This document shows, one piece after another, positions 62,713 through 64,000 of a stretch of 64,000 bases of DNA. The notes beneath the pieces are model-generated. The model was not told the origin of the DNA. It saw nothing but the letters and a program-made list of their open reading frames with translations, and did no database searches. Every line of letters starts with the position of its first letter. Within the stretch, counting starts at the first letter, position 1. The stretch comes from Flavobacterium sp. ALD4 (GTDB taxonomy: Bacteria; Bacteroidota; Bacteroidia; Flavobacteriales; Flavobacteriaceae). Where the stretch lies: contig NZ_PJBJ01000024.1 in NCBI RefSeq assembly GCF_002836475.1, positions 62,001 through 126,000 on the forward strand, in the 5' to 3' direction. The translations under genes were made by a program, and so were the position numbers.

Positions 62713-63843
62713 ATGAAGTTTGATTTATTGAAAAAAGACCCGCAGTCCAAAGCTAGAGCGGGAAGCATTACCACTGATCACGGTGTTATTGAAACACCTA
62801 TTTTTATGCCTGTGGGTACTGTAGCCTCAGTAAAAGGGGTGCACCAAAGGGAATTGAAAGAAGATATAAATCCAGATATTATTCTGGGAAACACCTATCA
62901 TTTATATTTACGCCCACAAATGGAGATCCTTGAGAAAGCGGGTGGTTTGCATAAATTCATGAATTGGGATCGTAATATTTTGACTGATTCTGGTGGGTAC
63001 CAAGTATATTCACTATCAGCAAACCGAAAAATCAAGGAAGAAGGGGTGAAGTTCAAATCGCATATTGACGGTTCGTTCCACTTTTTTACACCGGAGAATG
63101 TGATGGAAATTCAGCGTACCATAGGTGCCGATATTATCATGGCATTTGATGAATGTACTCCGTATCCTTGTGATTACCGTTACGCGCAGCGCTCGATGAA
63201 AATGACACACCGTTGGTTAGACCGATGTGTGAATCATTTGGAAACAGTGCCTGTAAAATACGGGTACGACCAAGCCTTTTTCCCTATTGTACAGGGAAGC
63301 TGTTATAAAGATCTGCGTCAGCAATCAGCGGAATATATTGCCAACAGTAACCAAGTAGGAAACGCCATTGGAGGACTTTCAGTAGGGGAGCCTGCAGAAG
63401 AAATGTACGCAATGACTGAAATAGTTTGTGAAATTTTGCCGGAAGATAAGCCGCGTTACCTTATGGGTGTGGGAACTCCGATAAATATTTTGGAAAACAT
63501 AGCCTTGGGCGTTGACATGTTTGACTGTGTGATGCCTACACGTAATGCCAGAAACGGAATGTTGTTTACGGCTAACGGAACGATTAACATCAAAAACAAA
63601 AAATGGGCGGATGATTTTTCTCCTATTGACGAAATGGCAATCACTTATGTGGATACGGAGTATACGAAAGCGTATTTGCGCCACTTGTTTGCGGCTAATG
63701 AATACCTGGGAAAACAAATTGCCACCATCCATAATCTTGGGTTTTATATGTGGTTGGTTCGTGAGGCCAGAAAACATATCTTAGCAGGCGATTTTAGAAC
63801 TTGGAAGGAAATGATGGTACGTAACATGAACCAGAGACTATAA
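62713..63843 (+). CDS. tgt: tRNA-guanine transglycosylase
   Basis: The 376-residue enzyme has GNTYHLYLRPQMEIL near 60, DSGGYQVYSL near residue 97 (general-base Asp), FDECTPYP near 150 and the nucleophile region FDCVMPTRNARNG near 258 (D and PTR). Queuosine insertion at G34 follows. The usual zinc cysteines (CxCxxC) are not seen: the region reads EMAITYVDTEYTKAYLRHLF, while the downstream His (TIHNLGFY) is kept. ATG at 62713 fits family length. Confidence 0.95.
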   Translation: MKFDLLKKDPQSKARAGSITTDHGVIETPIFMPVGTVASVKGVHQRELKEDINPDIILGNTYHLYLRPQMEILEKAGGLHKFMNWDRNILTDSGGYQVYSLSANRKIKEEGVKFKSHIDGSFHFFTPENVMEIQRTIGADIIMAFDECTPYPCDYRYAQRSMKMTHRWLDRCVNHLETVPVKYGYDQAFFPIVQGSCYKDLRQQSAEYIANSNQVGNAIGGLSVGEPAEEMYAMTEIVCEILPEDKPRYLMGVGTPINILENIALGVDMFDCVMPTRNARNGMLFTANGTINIKNKKWADDFSPIDEMAITYVDTEYTKAYLRHLFAANEYLGKQIATIHNLGFYMWLVREARKHILAGDFRTWKEMMVRNMNQRL

Positions 63844-64000
63844 TACTGTTTCATTGGTCAGACAAATAAACAGTTAAACGATAAATTGATTTAATCTTTT
63901 TAGATTTAATTATTCGAAGGACTGCTTCCATAATTTGCCACAGATTAACAGATTGAAAAATGACTTTTAGAATCTGTTAATCTTCGGTTATTATTTTACT

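Noticed and set aside
1..64000. CRISPR array
   Set aside because: No regularly spaced direct repeats of 24-40 bp were seen anywhere, and no cas gene.

Overview
The window is a low-GC chromosomal segment from a member of the Bacteroidota, almost certainly family Flavobacteriaceae and most like Flavobacterium. The evidence is the gene repertoire (split transketolase, DUF4252 pair behind an ECF sigma factor, BT4734/DUF3987 primase-like protein, FKBP lipoprotein with calcium repeats, YciE/YciF protein), Bacteroidota-type promoters (TTG, 20-23 bp, TAnnTTTG), and very weak Shine-Dalgarno signals.

Layout. 0-7 kb: housekeeping and orphan genes (epimerase end, YceI, thioesterase, RmuC, RluE-like pseudouridine synthase, TrmL, a large SAM methyltransferase). 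7.3-12.7 kb: a vitamin B12 uptake locus, with divergent btuFCD-like ABC genes and a btuB-like TonB receptor preceded by a cobalamin riboswitch. 13-16.7 kb: an S41 protease and an ECF sigma factor / membrane protein / DUF4252 / DUF4252 operon. 17.0-29.2 kb: an integrative element flanked by a perfect 19-bp repeat of the 3' end of tRNA-Leu(GAG). It carries an integrase, repressor-like proteins, a DUF3987 primase-helicase and, as cargo, a three-gene operon encoding an MmeI-like DNA methyltransferase, a DEAD/DEAH helicase and a GIY-YIG nuclease. 29.2-34 kb: three tRNAs, aroK, a phosphoribosyltransferase, an S4 protein, an FKBP lipoprotein and split transketolase. 34-47.5 kb: stress, membrane and regulatory genes (Crp/Fnr, rhodanese, YciE/F, DUF1003, COG4705, hydrolases, an active/inactive M16 protease pair, a VOC/HxlR divergent pair). 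47.5-53.5 kb: DUF6671, dihydroorotase, an orphan ATP-grasp ligase, M28 peptidase. 53.5-56 kb: a graveyard of decayed genes including an integrase tail, a cassette-boundary-like imperfect palindrome and a broken apbE. 56-61 kb: a universal stress protein, a Ca2+/cation antiporter and a P-type ATPase. 61-64 kb: a broken IS3-family element and tgt.

How parts work together. BtuB imports cobalamin across the outer membrane and BtuFCD across the inner one, but only btuB has a riboswitch. In the island the methyltransferase shows no recognisable nuclease motif in its N-terminus, so the helicase and GIY-YIG protein look like the translocation and cutting parts of a composite restriction-modification-like defence system. 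This cassette, together with its tRNA-targeted carrier, is the best candidate for an under-described system here. No CRISPR array or rRNA gene is visible. All assignments are from reading the sequence; no database search was run.
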